Shown piece after piece: positions 8,333 through 16,732 of a stretch of 47,781 nucleotides of DNA (position 1 is its first letter; each line of letters starts with the position of its first letter). A model generated the notes under the pieces. The model was not told the DNA's origin, did not search any database, and was given only the letters and a program-made list of their open reading frames with translations. Made by a program: the position numbers and the translations under genes. This DNA is from DASUFP01 sp036274495 (lineage in GTDB: Bacteria > Bacteroidota > Bacteroidia > AKYH767-A > OLB10), in contig DASUFP010000021.1 in NCBI GenBank assembly GCA_036274495.1, positions 1-47,781 on the forward strand, given 5' to 3'.

Positions 8333-8463
8333 AAAGTCCCTAATTTAGTCACCGGCCGTAATCAAAACACTACTTGCCGGTGTAATTATCAACAGTTTAC
8401 AAAAATCATCATAACTAGCTGAAAAACAACTAAATGTAAAATGTCTTATAGCTGGTTATTAAT

Positions 8464-8494
8464 TTTGAACCATCAATCCAAAGCCTTAAATTTG
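8464..8494 (+). promoter_or_regulatory. Promoter for korAB
   Basis: TTTG at 8464-8467, exactly 19 nt, then TAAATTTG at 8487-8494 is a full match to the Bacteroidota promoter consensus. Transcription would start near 8500, giving a leader of about 50 nt before korA. The rest of the 8333-8552 gap shows no other clear signal. Confidence 0.75.
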
Positions 8495-8552
8495 CAGAAA
8501 TTTTCCGGAAAACCGGACCTTCCTCAACGATAACCCCATTCAATTTTCCAAT

Positions 8553-10397
8553 ATGGAACAGAAAAGTGACGTACTTGATCATGTGATCATCAAATTTGCC
8601 GGTGATTCGGGTGATGGTATGCAATTGACCGGTACACAGTTTACCAACACGGCCGCTTTGTTAGGCAACGATGTAAGTACTTTCCCGGATTTTCCGGCCG
8701 AAATCCGTGCCCCGCAAGGCACTTTGGCGGGTGTTTCAGGATTTCAGCTCCACTTTGGAAGCATAAACATTTTTTCTCCCGGCGATTTGTGTGATGTGCT
8801 GGTAGCTATGAATGCGGCTGCTTTAAAGGCGAACATGAAGCAATTAAAAAAAGGCGGAACCATTATCGTAAATACCGAGGGATTCGACTCCAAGAACTTA
8901 AGGCTTGCAGGAATACCCGAAACGGAAAATCCACTCGAAAACCATTCGCTGGACAGTTATCGTGTGATTCGGATTGATGTTACAAAAATGACCCGGGCTT
9001 CATTGACAGAATCCGGGCTGGGCATAAAAGAAATAGACCGTTCCAAGAACATGTTTGTTCTCGGGTTTCTTTACTGGATGTACAATCGCGAACTTGACAA
9101 CAGCATCAATTTCCTTAAAGAAAAATTTGGCAAAAAACCCGATATCCTGGATGCGAACATTAAAATATTAAAAGCGGGGTATGCCTACGGCGAGACCACT
9201 GAAACGGCAATGAGCAGGTATATTGTTCATCCTGCAAAAATGAAACCCGGGGTATATCGTTCAATTATGGGTAACCAGGCTGCGGCTTACGGACTTATTG
9301 CAGCTGCACAGAAATCGAATTTGCCGTTGTTTTATGGTACCTATCCCATTACTCCCGCCTCCGATATTTTGCATGAGCTTGCACGCCACAAAAATTTTGG
9401 AGTGAGAACATTTCAGGCAGAAGATGAGATTGCAGCAATCTGTTCAGCAATAGGTGCCTCATTCGGAGGATCGCTTTCTGTAACCGGTTCTTCAGGACCG
9501 GGAATTGCTCTCAAGGGAGAGGCCATGGGACTTGCAGTTATGCTGGAATTACCACTGGTAATTGTGAATATTCAAAGAGGAGGACCCTCAACAGGTCTTC
9601 CTACTAAAACAGAACAATCGGATCTGATGCAGGCGCTGCATGGGCGTAATGGAGAGGCCCCGATGCCTGTAATTGCAGCTAAATCACCAGCCGATTGTTT
9701 TGAAACTGCCTTTGAGGCCTGCAAAATGGCACTTGATTACATGACACCTGTTATGTTTTTATCGGATGGATACATTGCCAATGGTGCTGAGCCATGGAAG
9801 TTCCCTTCTGCAGATGATATTCCTTCTTTTGAAGTCAAATTTGCGACTGAAATGAATGGTGGCAAATACCTTCCTTACAAGCGCGATGAAAAATTAAGCC
9901 GACCATGGGCAGTTCCCGGTACAAAAGATCTGGAACACCGGATTGGTGGTCTTGAAAAGCAGCACGAAACAGGAAACATTTCTTACGATCCTGACAACCA
10001 TGAGTTCATGGTACGCATGAGAGAAGAGAAGGTGGAAAAGATTGCAGATTCAATTCCTCTTCAAACAATTGACAATGGAAACGACAAAGGAAAATTACTG
10101 ATACTTGGCTGGGGTTCAACTTACGGGGCTATCAAAACTGCTGTTAAAGAAGCAAGAGATGCCGGATATGATGTTTCACATGCACATGTCAGATATTTGA
10201 AACCATTCCCTAAGAATTTGGGTGAGATACTTTACAATTTTGATAAAGTGTTGATTCCTGAATTGAATATGGGTCAGCTGCTCAGTGTTATCCGCAGCAA
10301 ATACCTGATTCCCGCCGAAGGCCTGAATAAAATTAAAGGACTTCCATTTACTGTTGGAGAAATCAAACAGAAGATTGAAGAACTTCTTTCAAAATAA
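8553..10397 (+). CDS. korA: 2-oxoglutarate:ferredoxin oxidoreductase, fused gamma-alpha subunit
   Basis: A 614-residue cytoplasmic subunit. The N-terminal gamma domain opens with IKFAGDSGDGMQLTGTQFTN (residues about 13-32). The alpha domain follows from about residue 230 with YGTYPITPASDIL, the acidic QAEDEIAAICSAIGAS, and the KorA-type signature GGPSTGLPTKTEQSDL. With KorB it oxidises 2-oxoglutarate to succinyl-CoA with reduction of ferredoxin, or runs in reverse, linking the TCA cycle to low-potential electrons. The gamma-alpha fusion is the usual two-subunit form. korB follows after 26 bp. The general 2-oxoacid specificity is inferred from the family. Confidence 0.92.
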   Translation: MEQKSDVLDHVIIKFAGDSGDGMQLTGTQFTNTAALLGNDVSTFPDFPAEIRAPQGTLAGVSGFQLHFGSINIFSPGDLCDVLVAMNAAALKANMKQLKKGGTIIVNTEGFDSKNLRLAGIPETENPLENHSLDSYRVIRIDVTKMTRASLTESGLGIKEIDRSKNMFVLGFLYWMYNRELDNSINFLKEKFGKKPDILDANIKILKAGYAYGETTETAMSRYIVHPAKMKPGVYRSIMGNQAAAYGLIAAAQKSNLPLFYGTYPITPASDILHELARHKNFGVRTFQAEDEIAAICSAIGASFGGSLSVTGSSGPGIALKGEAMGLAVMLELPLVIVNIQRGGPSTGLPTKTEQSDLMQALHGRNGEAPMPVIAAKSPADCFETAFEACKMALDYMTPVMFLSDGYIANGAEPWKFPSADDIPSFEVKFATEMNGGKYLPYKRDEKLSRPWAVPGTKDLEHRIGGLEKQHETGNISYDPDNHEFMVRMREEKVEKIADSIPLQTIDNGNDKGKLLILGWGSTYGAIKTAVKEARDAGYDVSHAHVRYLKPFPKNLGEILYNFDKVLIPELNMGQLLSVIRSKYLIPAEGLNKIKGLPFTVGEIKQKIEELLSK

Positions 10398-10423
10398 TAA
10401 TCTGATATTAATAACATACTAAA

Positions 10424-11458
10424 ATGGCAGAAACAACAGTTCAACCACTGTTTACTTCTAAAGAACTTGTAACCGATCAGGATGTACGCTGGTGTCCGGG
10501 ATGTGGTGATTATTCAATTTTGAAGCAGGTTCAAACGGTAATTCCGGAGCTGGGAATTCCGAGAGAACAGATTGTTTTTATTTCCGGGATCGGTTGTTCC
10601 TCAAGGTTTCCCTATTACATGGAAACATACGGTATGCACAGCATTCACGGAAGGGCAACTGCCATAGCAAGTGGATTGCGTGCAACACGTCCTGATTTAA
10701 ATATATGGATTGTTACCGGTGACGGCGATGCACTTTCCATTGGAGGCAATCACTTTATTCATTTGCTCAGGAGGAATTTTAATGTGAATGTGCTTCTGTT
10801 TAACAACGAGATTTACGGATTAACAAAAGGACAGTATTCACCAACATCAGAGAAAGGAAAAGTTACCAAATCGACTCCATTCGGTTCTGTTGCTCACCCT
10901 TTCAATCCTATCGCCCTTGCATTGGGAGCAGAAGGGACTTTTGTTGCCCGTTCGATGGATCGTGATCCGGTTCATTTAAAGGAGATGTTGCGCAGATCGA
11001 ATGCACATCAGGGTACATCATTCCTTGAAATTTATCAGAACTGTAATGTGTTTAACGACGGGGCATTTGAACTGTTTACGGATAAGGGCACCAAAAAAGT
11101 CGAAACACTATTTTTAGAAAATGGCAAACCACTGATTTTCGGATCTGAAAACGATAAGGGAATTAAATTGGACGGATTCAAACCGGTCGTGGTTAATTTA
11201 TCCGAGGGTCATTCTCCTGATGATTTATGGATTCACGATGAACGGGATTTGGTTAAAGCCGGAATGCTTTCCAGATTTTTTGAGAGTCCCAAAGCCGCTC
11301 AGCATGAATTCCCCCGACCTTTTGGCGTATTCTTTACCGATGATCGCCCATGTTATGAGGAAGCAATGAATTTTCAGGTTGAACACTCCGTAAAAAGCAA
11401 AGGAGCAGGTGACCTTGGAAAATTGATCATGGGTAATGAAACCTGGGAAATCCACTAA
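10424..11458 (+). CDS. korB: 2-oxoglutarate:ferredoxin oxidoreductase, beta subunit
   Basis: A 344-residue thiamine-diphosphate subunit. Cys24 and Cys27 in WCPGCGDYS, the cysteine of GIGCSSRFPYY and that of IYQNCNVFNDG give the four ligands expected for the single [4Fe-4S] cluster of two-subunit enzymes. The ThDP/Mg site is seen in VTGDGDALSIGGNHF followed by LLFNNEIYGLTKGQYSPTS. There is no separate ferredoxin-type delta subunit gene, as expected for this class. It is co-transcribed with korA. The next gene starts 68 bp downstream with no obvious terminator between them, so some read-through into the following envelope gene set is possible. Confidence 0.93.
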   Translation: MAETTVQPLFTSKELVTDQDVRWCPGCGDYSILKQVQTVIPELGIPREQIVFISGIGCSSRFPYYMETYGMHSIHGRATAIASGLRATRPDLNIWIVTGDGDALSIGGNHFIHLLRRNFNVNVLLFNNEIYGLTKGQYSPTSEKGKVTKSTPFGSVAHPFNPIALALGAEGTFVARSMDRDPVHLKEMLRRSNAHQGTSFLEIYQNCNVFNDGAFELFTDKGTKKVETLFLENGKPLIFGSENDKGIKLDGFKPVVVNLSEGHSPDDLWIHDERDLVKAGMLSRFFESPKAAQHEFPRPFGVFFTDDRPCYEEAMNFQVEHSVKSKGAGDLGKLIMGNETWEIH

Positions 11459-11526
11459 GGGATATCCAAAATTGATGATTGTTTAGAGAACCCGGTAATC
11501 CGGTTCCAAACCATTCAATTAGCTGT

Positions 11527-12246
11527 ATGTCATTGAAATCATTTCGCATATTTTTTATTCTCATATGTATTGCGGGCACAGTTGTAGCAAGTTACCCTCA
11601 GGTTATTCAGACAATAACTATGAAAGTTACAGCCAAAGCACTAAATAAGGGCAGAAATGTAACTTCTTCCGGAACGCTCGGTTATAATTCATCCGGAGGT
11701 ATGATGATTACTCATTTTGATTCTCCGAAAGACAATTGGATTTTTTTAAATTCCAAAGGCGAGCTCCGAATTTACGATCCCGGCTCCAACTCTGTTATTA
11801 TTGAACCTAACAGTGGTGCTACCAGTAAAGCGAACTACATGTATTATTTTTTAAATGGACAAACCGGAGATATGGGGTTGAAAGCGCTGGGATTTTCAGT
11901 CACTGATTCCCGATTTGAAGATGGCCTTGTAATTACTACCTGGATGCCGCCAAGTGTCATGGCAGGAATGATGGGAAAGGTTGAGCTGGTTCACGAAAAT
12001 TACCGCCCTATTTACACCGGATGGTACGACTTGCATGAACAGTGTTTGTTAAAAACATACTATAGCGATTATACGCTTATCGGAAATATTGCTTTTCCGC
12101 AAACTGTCACAGAAATCAGATTTGCACAAGGTGATTCAACTATCGAAAAGAAGACGTATTCGGACATTAAATTGAATAGTGAGTCAGAACAATTATTATT
12201 TGATTTCAGAATCCCTCAAAATGCAAAGATTATCACTCATAATTAG
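11527..12246 (+). CDS. LolA-like periplasmic protein
   Basis: About 239 residues. The ATG at 11527 places a signal peptide (MSLKSFRIFFILICIAG) directly at the N-terminus; an in-frame TTG at 11479 would only add a long non-signal extension. The mature part resembles the LolA/LolB fold of outer-membrane lipoprotein carriers: an alternating-strand half-barrel and a C-terminal LLFDFRIPQNAKII, similar to the last strand of LolA-like proteins. The degree of similarity was judged by eye, so a true lipoprotein shuttle role is not shown. It overlaps the YidD-like gene by 26 bp, which points to translational coupling and a shared envelope role. Confidence 0.6.
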   Translation: MSLKSFRIFFILICIAGTVVASYPQVIQTITMKVTAKALNKGRNVTSSGTLGYNSSGGMMITHFDSPKDNWIFLNSKGELRIYDPGSNSVIIEPNSGATSKANYMYYFLNGQTGDMGLKALGFSVTDSRFEDGLVITTWMPPSVMAGMMGKVELVHENYRPIYTGWYDLHEQCLLKTYYSDYTLIGNIAFPQTVTEIRFAQGDSTIEKKTYSDIKLNSESEQLLFDFRIPQNAKIITHN

Positions 12247-12673
12247 CACTTTTATTATACTCAGCAGTTCCTTGCAGTCGTTTTCACAGGGACAAACGGA
12301 GGAACTTTATCTTATCGGAACAAAGGATTATCGCGTGCCAAAATATGAAAAGCGGACCGTTACTTTTTTAGCCTCCAAAAGTGAAAGTGCAGTTGTGAAA
12401 TACAATCCGGTTACGCTCACTTTTGGTTCTTTACTCTATGTCTATCAAAGAATTCTTAGTCCACAGGTATCAGCGGAATGCAGGTTTCACATGAGTTGTT
12501 CAGCTTTCAGCAAAGCGGCTATTCAGGATTTCGGACTTATAAAAGGGATTGCATTGACTTCTGACCGAATTATGAAATGCAACAGATTGGCTGCTGCTGA
12601 TGCACGCCCCGGTGATTTTGATGATTTTTTCAAAATTTATGACACACCGGCTAAATACCGTATTGTTCCGTGA
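12221..12673 (+). CDS. Exported YidD-family protein (membrane protein insertion efficiency factor-like)
   Basis: About 150 residues from the ATG at 12221. An N-terminal signal-like segment (MQRLSLIISTFIILSSSLQSFSQ) and a linker of about 45 residues precede a recognisable YidD domain: YQRILSPQVSAECRFHMSCS, then FSKAAIQDFGLIKGIAL and SDRIMKCN. This follows the family pattern of SP...CRF.P.CS..., A...G..KG and R...C. Canonical YidD is a short cytoplasmic-side protein next to yidC and rnpA; this one has a cleavable-looking signal peptide, has Met in place of the usual Pro before SCS, and lacks the GGYDPVP tail. It overlaps the LolA-like gene by 26 bp and the next gene by 4 bp. The family assignment is firm; the role of the exported form is unknown. 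Confidence 0.8.
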   Translation: MQRLSLIISTFIILSSSLQSFSQGQTEELYLIGTKDYRVPKYEKRTVTFLASKSESAVVKYNPVTLTFGSLLYVYQRILSPQVSAECRFHMSCSAFSKAAIQDFGLIKGIALTSDRIMKCNRLAAADARPGDFDDFFKIYDTPAKYRIVP

Positions 12674-13560
12674 TACGGAGTATAGGGATATTCGGTTGCC
12701 TCTTTTGTTTTGCTGTTGTTCCAGTCATGGCCCAGGATTATCGGCCCGGTGATGATTCGGTTCAGTTGAATTCAATTGAAATCTCATTTCTGAATTATCT
12801 TGTTGAAAATGCCAATTATAAAGAAGTATTATTTGGCACAAGCAAATTGCTGAATACACCTGATTTACTGACTGCAGACCAGATGGATTCGGTCTGTTTT
12901 TTACGGGGTTGGAGCTTTTATCAATTGCAAAAATCTGATAGTGCGGTTGGTTACCTGCGTAAAGTCAGACGGAATTCCCCCTTAGGAGAAAAATCCAAAT
13001 ACTACGCTGTTTTTAATTCAATTTATATCCGTGAGTTCGATAGTGCCGACAGTTTACTGATTGATAAATCACCCGGATTTGAAAATCTTGATTTGCTGGA
13101 TAAGGGAGGCATTTACCTGCTCAAAAAAAACCTCGCAGCCTTTGATTCTATTGCCGGCAGTTTTGATTTCAATGATTATACCATGGCAGCGGAGCAGCAC
13201 AATCTGATACAACTGGCCGACACTTTAAGGAAGTATCCTAAAAAATCAGGAGTATTAGCAGGGGTTATGAGTGCAGTTGTTCCCGGTTCAGGTAAAGTTT
13301 ATACAGGTAAAACCGCTCAGGGAATTGCGGTATTTCTTGAAACGGCAGCGCTCGGATTAGCTGCAACGGAATACTATGTAAAGAAAGGCCCGCAAAGTGC
13401 GGGATTCATAGTCTTTGGCAGCTTATTTACATTTTTTTATATTGGCAATATATGGGGAAGTGCATTATCGGTGCACGTGAACCGAACAGAGTTTTATGAA
13501 AGGATCGACAATAACATTATGGTTGACCTGCATGTGCCTTTGCGGCGGATTTTTGATTAA
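12670..13560 (+). CDS. Exported TPR-like protein with C-terminal PGSGxxY membrane region
   Basis: 296 residues from a GTG that overlaps the yidD-like stop (GTGA). A signal peptide (IGIFGCLFCFAVVPVMAQ) is followed by an alpha-helical region with TPR-like spacing (residues about 30-190) and then a C-terminal block, GVMSAVVPGSGKVYTGKTAQG, with two hydrophobic segments (roughly 205-270). The PG(S/A)G(K/H)xY motif is shared with the next gene, so the two look like diverged paralogs. Similar PGxGQxY motifs occur in TM2-like and DUF5683-like membrane domains. No catalytic residues are seen. Probably a membrane-anchored periplasmic scaffold working with the LolA-like and YidD-like proteins; this is inferred from context only. 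Confidence 0.65.
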   Translation: MIRSIGIFGCLFCFAVVPVMAQDYRPGDDSVQLNSIEISFLNYLVENANYKEVLFGTSKLLNTPDLLTADQMDSVCFLRGWSFYQLQKSDSAVGYLRKVRRNSPLGEKSKYYAVFNSIYIREFDSADSLLIDKSPGFENLDLLDKGGIYLLKKNLAAFDSIAGSFDFNDYTMAAEQHNLIQLADTLRKYPKKSGVLAGVMSAVVPGSGKVYTGKTAQGIAVFLETAALGLAATEYYVKKGPQSAGFIVFGSLFTFFYIGNIWGSALSVHVNRTEFYERIDNNIMVDLHVPLRRIFD

Positions 13561-14401
13561 TTCCGCTCCGGGTTTTGCACAGCAGATGGAGACTGCTAAC
13601 CGTTTGACAGCAGCGGGCAATTATACTGCCGCTTGTTATGAATTTGAAAGGCAAGCCTGGTTGTCGACCGACAATACCACCCTGGCTAACGCCCTCATGG
13701 GTAAAGCGGGAAGTTTAATTATGGAGGGTAATTATTCGGAAGCTTACAGAACTACGGGAAGATTCAGGTACGAAACGCTTTCTGATACAACTGTAATCCG
13801 CTGCCGGCATACGGCTGCACTGGCAGCATACCTGGCAAGCGATTATAATTCCGCAATAGCTGAAATTCAGCAATTGCTTTTTCTTGTAAATGATACATCA
13901 AAAACGAGCAGTTCTCTTTTTATTCTTGCATTAAGTTACAATGAAAACAGGGAATGGCTTAAGGCGGATAGTGTATTGCAGGTTATGGTAAGAAGGTCAG
14001 CAGTCCCCAAAAACATGAAAGATAGCCTCGAAGAAGTATTATCTCAAAGCTATGCTCCTCAAAGGTTTCCTAAGCTGAAAAATCCGGACACGGCTCAAAA
14101 ATGGTCGACTTTTATTCCCGGAGCAGGGCATATTTATGCGGGATATGTTGGAGAAGGGCTGCTGAATTTTTCATTAACGGCCGCCTCATTGGGGTTTATT
14201 GGTTATGAAATATATGTTGCCTATTATATCACCGCTTTTACAATCGGTTCGGGCATCTTTCAGCATTTCTATTTTGGTGGAATTAACAGGGCCGCATTTC
14301 TTGCCGACAAAAGAAATTACAGGAACCTGCGTGATTATAATGATCCCCGGAGAGTACAGGTATTACAAATGCAAGAACTATTGTATGGTGAAGTCAGATA
14401 G
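13496..14401 (+). CDS. Exported TPR-like protein, paralog of the preceding gene
   Basis: 301 residues. The ATG at 13496 overlaps the previous gene by 65 bp and gives a full signal peptide (LWLTCMCLCGGFLINSAPGFAQ); a second ATG at 13532 would still leave 29 bp of overlap. The helical middle contains TPR-like stretches (ANRLTAAGNYTAACYEFERQ, IMEGNYSEAYRTTGRF). The C-terminus has FIPGAGHIYAGYVGEGLLNF, then two hydrophobic helices and a basic tail (DKRNYRNLRDYNDPRR). This order (signal, TPR-like, PGAGxxY membrane block) repeats that of the upstream gene. It is the last gene of the set and ends about 30 bp before a strong bidirectional terminator. Function is unknown. Confidence 0.65.
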   Translation: MKGSTITLWLTCMCLCGGFLINSAPGFAQQMETANRLTAAGNYTAACYEFERQAWLSTDNTTLANALMGKAGSLIMEGNYSEAYRTTGRFRYETLSDTTVIRCRHTAALAAYLASDYNSAIAEIQQLLFLVNDTSKTSSSLFILALSYNENREWLKADSVLQVMVRRSAVPKNMKDSLEEVLSQSYAPQRFPKLKNPDTAQKWSTFIPGAGHIYAGYVGEGLLNFSLTAASLGFIGYEIYVAYYITAFTIGSGIFQHFYFGGINRAAFLADKRNYRNLRDYNDPRRVQVLQMQELLYGEVR

Positions 14402-14431
14402 ATCACAGAGTTTAGCTGAAAAATGTTATGC

Positions 14432-14468
14432 AAAAAAAATGCCTCCTTTATCGGAGGCATTTTTTTTA
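14432..14468. terminator. Bidirectional terminator between convergent genes
   Basis: A hairpin with stem GCCTCC (14441-14446) and GGAGGC (14453-14458) and a 6-nt loop is flanked by an A-run upstream and a T-run downstream that extend the stem. It can end transcripts from the TPR gene on the plus strand and from the TM2 gene on the minus strand. Confidence 0.9.
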
Positions 14469-14480
14469 GGTGTGTTTTGA

Positions 14481-14912
14481 TTACCACATAAAGAATTTTG
14501 GATTATCAACATACTTATCAATATCATCATTGATAGTGCCAATCAAAAGAAGTATCCAGTCAACAAAGGCTACAATTCCTAAACCACCGCAAGTAAGTAT
14601 ATATCCTACACCGGTCATGGTTTTGGTTCCCAGATAAAACCTGTGAATACCCAGAAATCCTAAAAAGAAAGCAAGCAAAAAGGCAACTACAGGAGTTTTG
14701 TCGCCTACCATTGCGTTAGAAGAAGATGTCGGTATGGCAAATGAGGCAAATGACAAGTCAGCTGTACCGGTCATCATGGTTGATGTAACATTAACAGATT
14801 GAGCAAACAGAGCGTCAACACTGGAGTTGTCCAGTTTATACTGGCTTGCACCGGCAAAAGAGTTGATACTGAGAAGGCCCATTACCAGACTTAAAACAAT
14901 AGCTTTTTTCAT
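14481..14912 (-). CDS. TM2 domain-containing membrane protein
   Basis: 143 residues. An N-terminal signal-like segment (MKKAIVLSLVMGLLSINSFA) is followed by a low-complexity Ser/Ala region. The TM2 domain covers about residues 72-135: VVAFLLAFFLGFLGIHRFYLG, then a G-rich turn, and GGLGIVAFVDWILLLIG ending in a short acidic tail. The GxxGxHxFYLG and DW(I/F) elements are the TM2 signature. TM2 proteins are small membrane proteins of unclear function found across bacteria and eukaryotes. The gene has its own promoter at 14946-14976 and shares a terminator with the plus-strand TPR gene. Confidence 0.9.
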   Translation of the reverse strand: MKKAIVLSLVMGLLSINSFAGASQYKLDNSSVDALFAQSVNVTSTMMTGTADLSFASFAIPTSSSNAMVGDKTPVVAFLLAFFLGFLGIHRFYLGTKTMTGVGYILTCGGLGIVAFVDWILLLIGTINDDIDKYVDNPKFFMW

Positions 14913-14945
14913 ATTCTTAATCGGTTTTTACAAGGTTTGGTGGAG

Positions 14946-14976
14946 CAAATATAGGGATATCGGTTAAACATGCAAA
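14946..14976 (-). promoter_or_regulatory. Promoter for the TM2-domain gene
   Basis: The minus strand has TTTG (complement of 14973-14976), a 19-nt spacer and TATATTTG (complement of 14946-14953), a full consensus match. The -7 box is 33 nt upstream of the start codon. The promoter sits directly after the nadE stop. Confidence 0.75.
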
Positions 14977-14982
14977 TTTTTT

Positions 14983-16611
14983 TCAACTCAGATACCGGGC
15001 AACAAGCGGCATTCTACGGCCGCGGCCAAATGCTTTGGGAGAAACCCTCAGGATAGGAGCGAATTGAAAACGCTTGTATTCATTCTTATTGACCAGTTTT
15101 AATGTTCTGGAAACCAATGATTCATCGAATCCCTGCTGAAGTATCTCGTCCGGACCTTTCTGATTTTCAATGTATTGAAACAAAACAGCATCCAGTTGCT
15201 CATAAGGGGGGAGCGAGTCAGAGTCTTTTTGACCGGGCCGGAGTTCAGCAGAAGGTGCCTTATCAAGAATTTCCTTTGGGATAATTTCGTTTTCCCGGTT
15301 TATATACCTGCAAAGTGCGTAAACATCAGTCTTATACAAATCACCAATAACCGAAAGGCCGCCACACATATCCCCGTAAAGGGTACCGTAACCAACAGCC
15401 AGTTCGCTTTTATTGGAAGTATTCAGCAGAATATATCCAAGTTTATTGGAAACGGCCATCAACAGCGTGCCTCTGATTCGGGCCTGCATATTTTCCTCGG
15501 CAACATTAAATGGTATTCCGTTAAAAACCGACCTGGTAGCTTTCAGGAATGCTTCATAAATTTCTGAAATAGCAATTTCTTCAACCGGATTACCTAAATT
15601 TTTGATCAATTGCAGTGAGTCGGAAATAGAGTGATCAGAAGAGTAGGGCGATGGCAGCATAACAGGGAAAACATTTTCGGGTCCCAGCGCCTCCGAAGCA
15701 AGTGCCAAAACCAGAGCTGAGTCTACACCGCCTGAAAGTCCCAGTGTTGCTTTTTGAAATCCGAGTTTGCCAAAATAGTCCCTGATACCACAAATGAGTG
15801 CAAGGTGTATTTTTTCAAATTTTGATTTTTCCTTTATCTCAATTTCAGGTTTAATAGTTAAGGGGTCAGCATACATCAGTGCTTCCTGAAAAACCGGAGC
15901 CTCCAGTACAATTGAACCCTGCGCATTCATTACCAGAGAGCCTCCGTCAAAAATAAGATCAGTGTGGGCGCCAACATGATTTACATAAACCAGTGGTAAT
16001 TTATATTTATTTACATTCCGTCGGAGTATTGCTTTTCGTTTATGCTCGTGCTGGTAGTCAAATGGAGAGGCTGCAATATTGATAATAAGTTGTGGTCTTT
16101 CACCGATCACTTCATCCAGCGGGCAAAAAACATATAAGGGATCGTCTTCTTCATTCCACAAGTCTTCACAAATAGTGATGGCTACTTTAACTCCGGCAAC
16201 TGTAGCTATTCCTGCTTTCTTACCCGGCTCGAAATATCTGTATTCATCAAAGACGTCGTAAGTTGGTAAGAGTGATTTATGAAAAACGTCTAAAATTTTT
16301 CCATCGCCAAGCAGGAATGCTGAATTAAAGAGGTTTTTACCTTTCAAAACGGGATTAACAGATGGGGAGCCCACTATTGCATGAATACCCGTACATACGT
16401 TGGCTATTTCAGAAACAGCTTTTTCACAAGATCTGGTAAAATGGGTATAATCTAAAAAATCAAGCGGGGGATACCCGCTTACAGCCATTTCAGGAAATAC
16501 AACCAAATCGGCTCCTGCACGCTTAGCCTGCCCTATAAAATCGATTATTTTACCGGTATTGTTCTCAAAATTGCCAATGTGGAAATCGAGTTGAGCCAGG
16601 GCGATTTTCAT
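14983..16611 (-). CDS. nadE: Glutamine-dependent NAD+ synthetase
   Basis: A 542-residue two-domain cytoplasmic enzyme that makes NAD+ from deamido-NAD+, ATP and glutamine. The N-terminal nitrilase-type glutaminase carries the triad Glu41 (FPEMAVSGYPP), Lys112 (FHKSLLPTYDVFDE) and Cys148 (ITICEDLW). The C-terminal synthetase has the ATP pyrophosphatase P-loop SGGVDS (293-298), and later NTSNKSELAVGYGTLYGDMCGG, the usual substrate-binding segment. Full length and no missing key residue. A TACCTTTG sequence (complement of 16616-16623) lies only 4 nt before the ATG without a clear -33 box, so promoter placement is uncertain. The gldBC genes lie just beyond the outer-membrane protein gene. Confidence 0.97.
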   Translation of the reverse strand: MKIALAQLDFHIGNFENNTGKIIDFIGQAKRAGADLVVFPEMAVSGYPPLDFLDYTHFTRSCEKAVSEIANVCTGIHAIVGSPSVNPVLKGKNLFNSAFLLGDGKILDVFHKSLLPTYDVFDEYRYFEPGKKAGIATVAGVKVAITICEDLWNEEDDPLYVFCPLDEVIGERPQLIINIAASPFDYQHEHKRKAILRRNVNKYKLPLVYVNHVGAHTDLIFDGGSLVMNAQGSIVLEAPVFQEALMYADPLTIKPEIEIKEKSKFEKIHLALICGIRDYFGKLGFQKATLGLSGGVDSALVLALASEALGPENVFPVMLPSPYSSDHSISDSLQLIKNLGNPVEEIAISEIYEAFLKATRSVFNGIPFNVAEENMQARIRGTLLMAVSNKLGYILLNTSNKSELAVGYGTLYGDMCGGLSVIGDLYKTDVYALCRYINRENEIIPKEILDKAPSAELRPGQKDSDSLPPYEQLDAVLFQYIENQKGPDEILQQGFDESLVSRTLKLVNKNEYKRFQFAPILRVSPKAFGRGRRMPLVARYLS

Positions 16612-16659
16612 GTCTCAAAGGTAGGCAATCCGGTAATCAGTTCATCCTGTGAAAGGTAT

Positions 16660-16697
16660 GGAAAAAAGAAAGGGGATTGAAATGAATTTCAATCCCC
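16660..16697 (-). terminator. Terminator after the outer-membrane protein gene
   Basis: On the minus strand a perfect inverted repeat, GGGGATTGAAAT and ATTTCAATCCCC (16672-16683 and 16686-16697), is followed by TTTCTTTTTTCC. This is a typical intrinsic terminator for the gene ending at 16733. Confidence 0.85.
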
Positions 16698-16732
16698 GGA
16701 CCTGATAATCAATTCCTCACAGAGTTTGGTGC

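Noticed and set aside
8355..8390. CACCGGC...GCCGGTG inverted repeat between the antiporter gene and korA
   Set aside because: The loop is 19 nt long and there is no T-run or known operator pattern; too weak to call.
11459..11526. Imperfect hairpin (GAACC.../...GGTTC) between korB and the LolA-like gene as a terminator
   Set aside because: The stem contains a bulge and there is no T-run after it.
16612..16623. TACCTTTG just upstream of nadE as its promoter
   Set aside because: The box is only 4 nt from the ATG and no TTTG lies at the expected distance; it would need a leaderless mRNA. Left out of the feature list.
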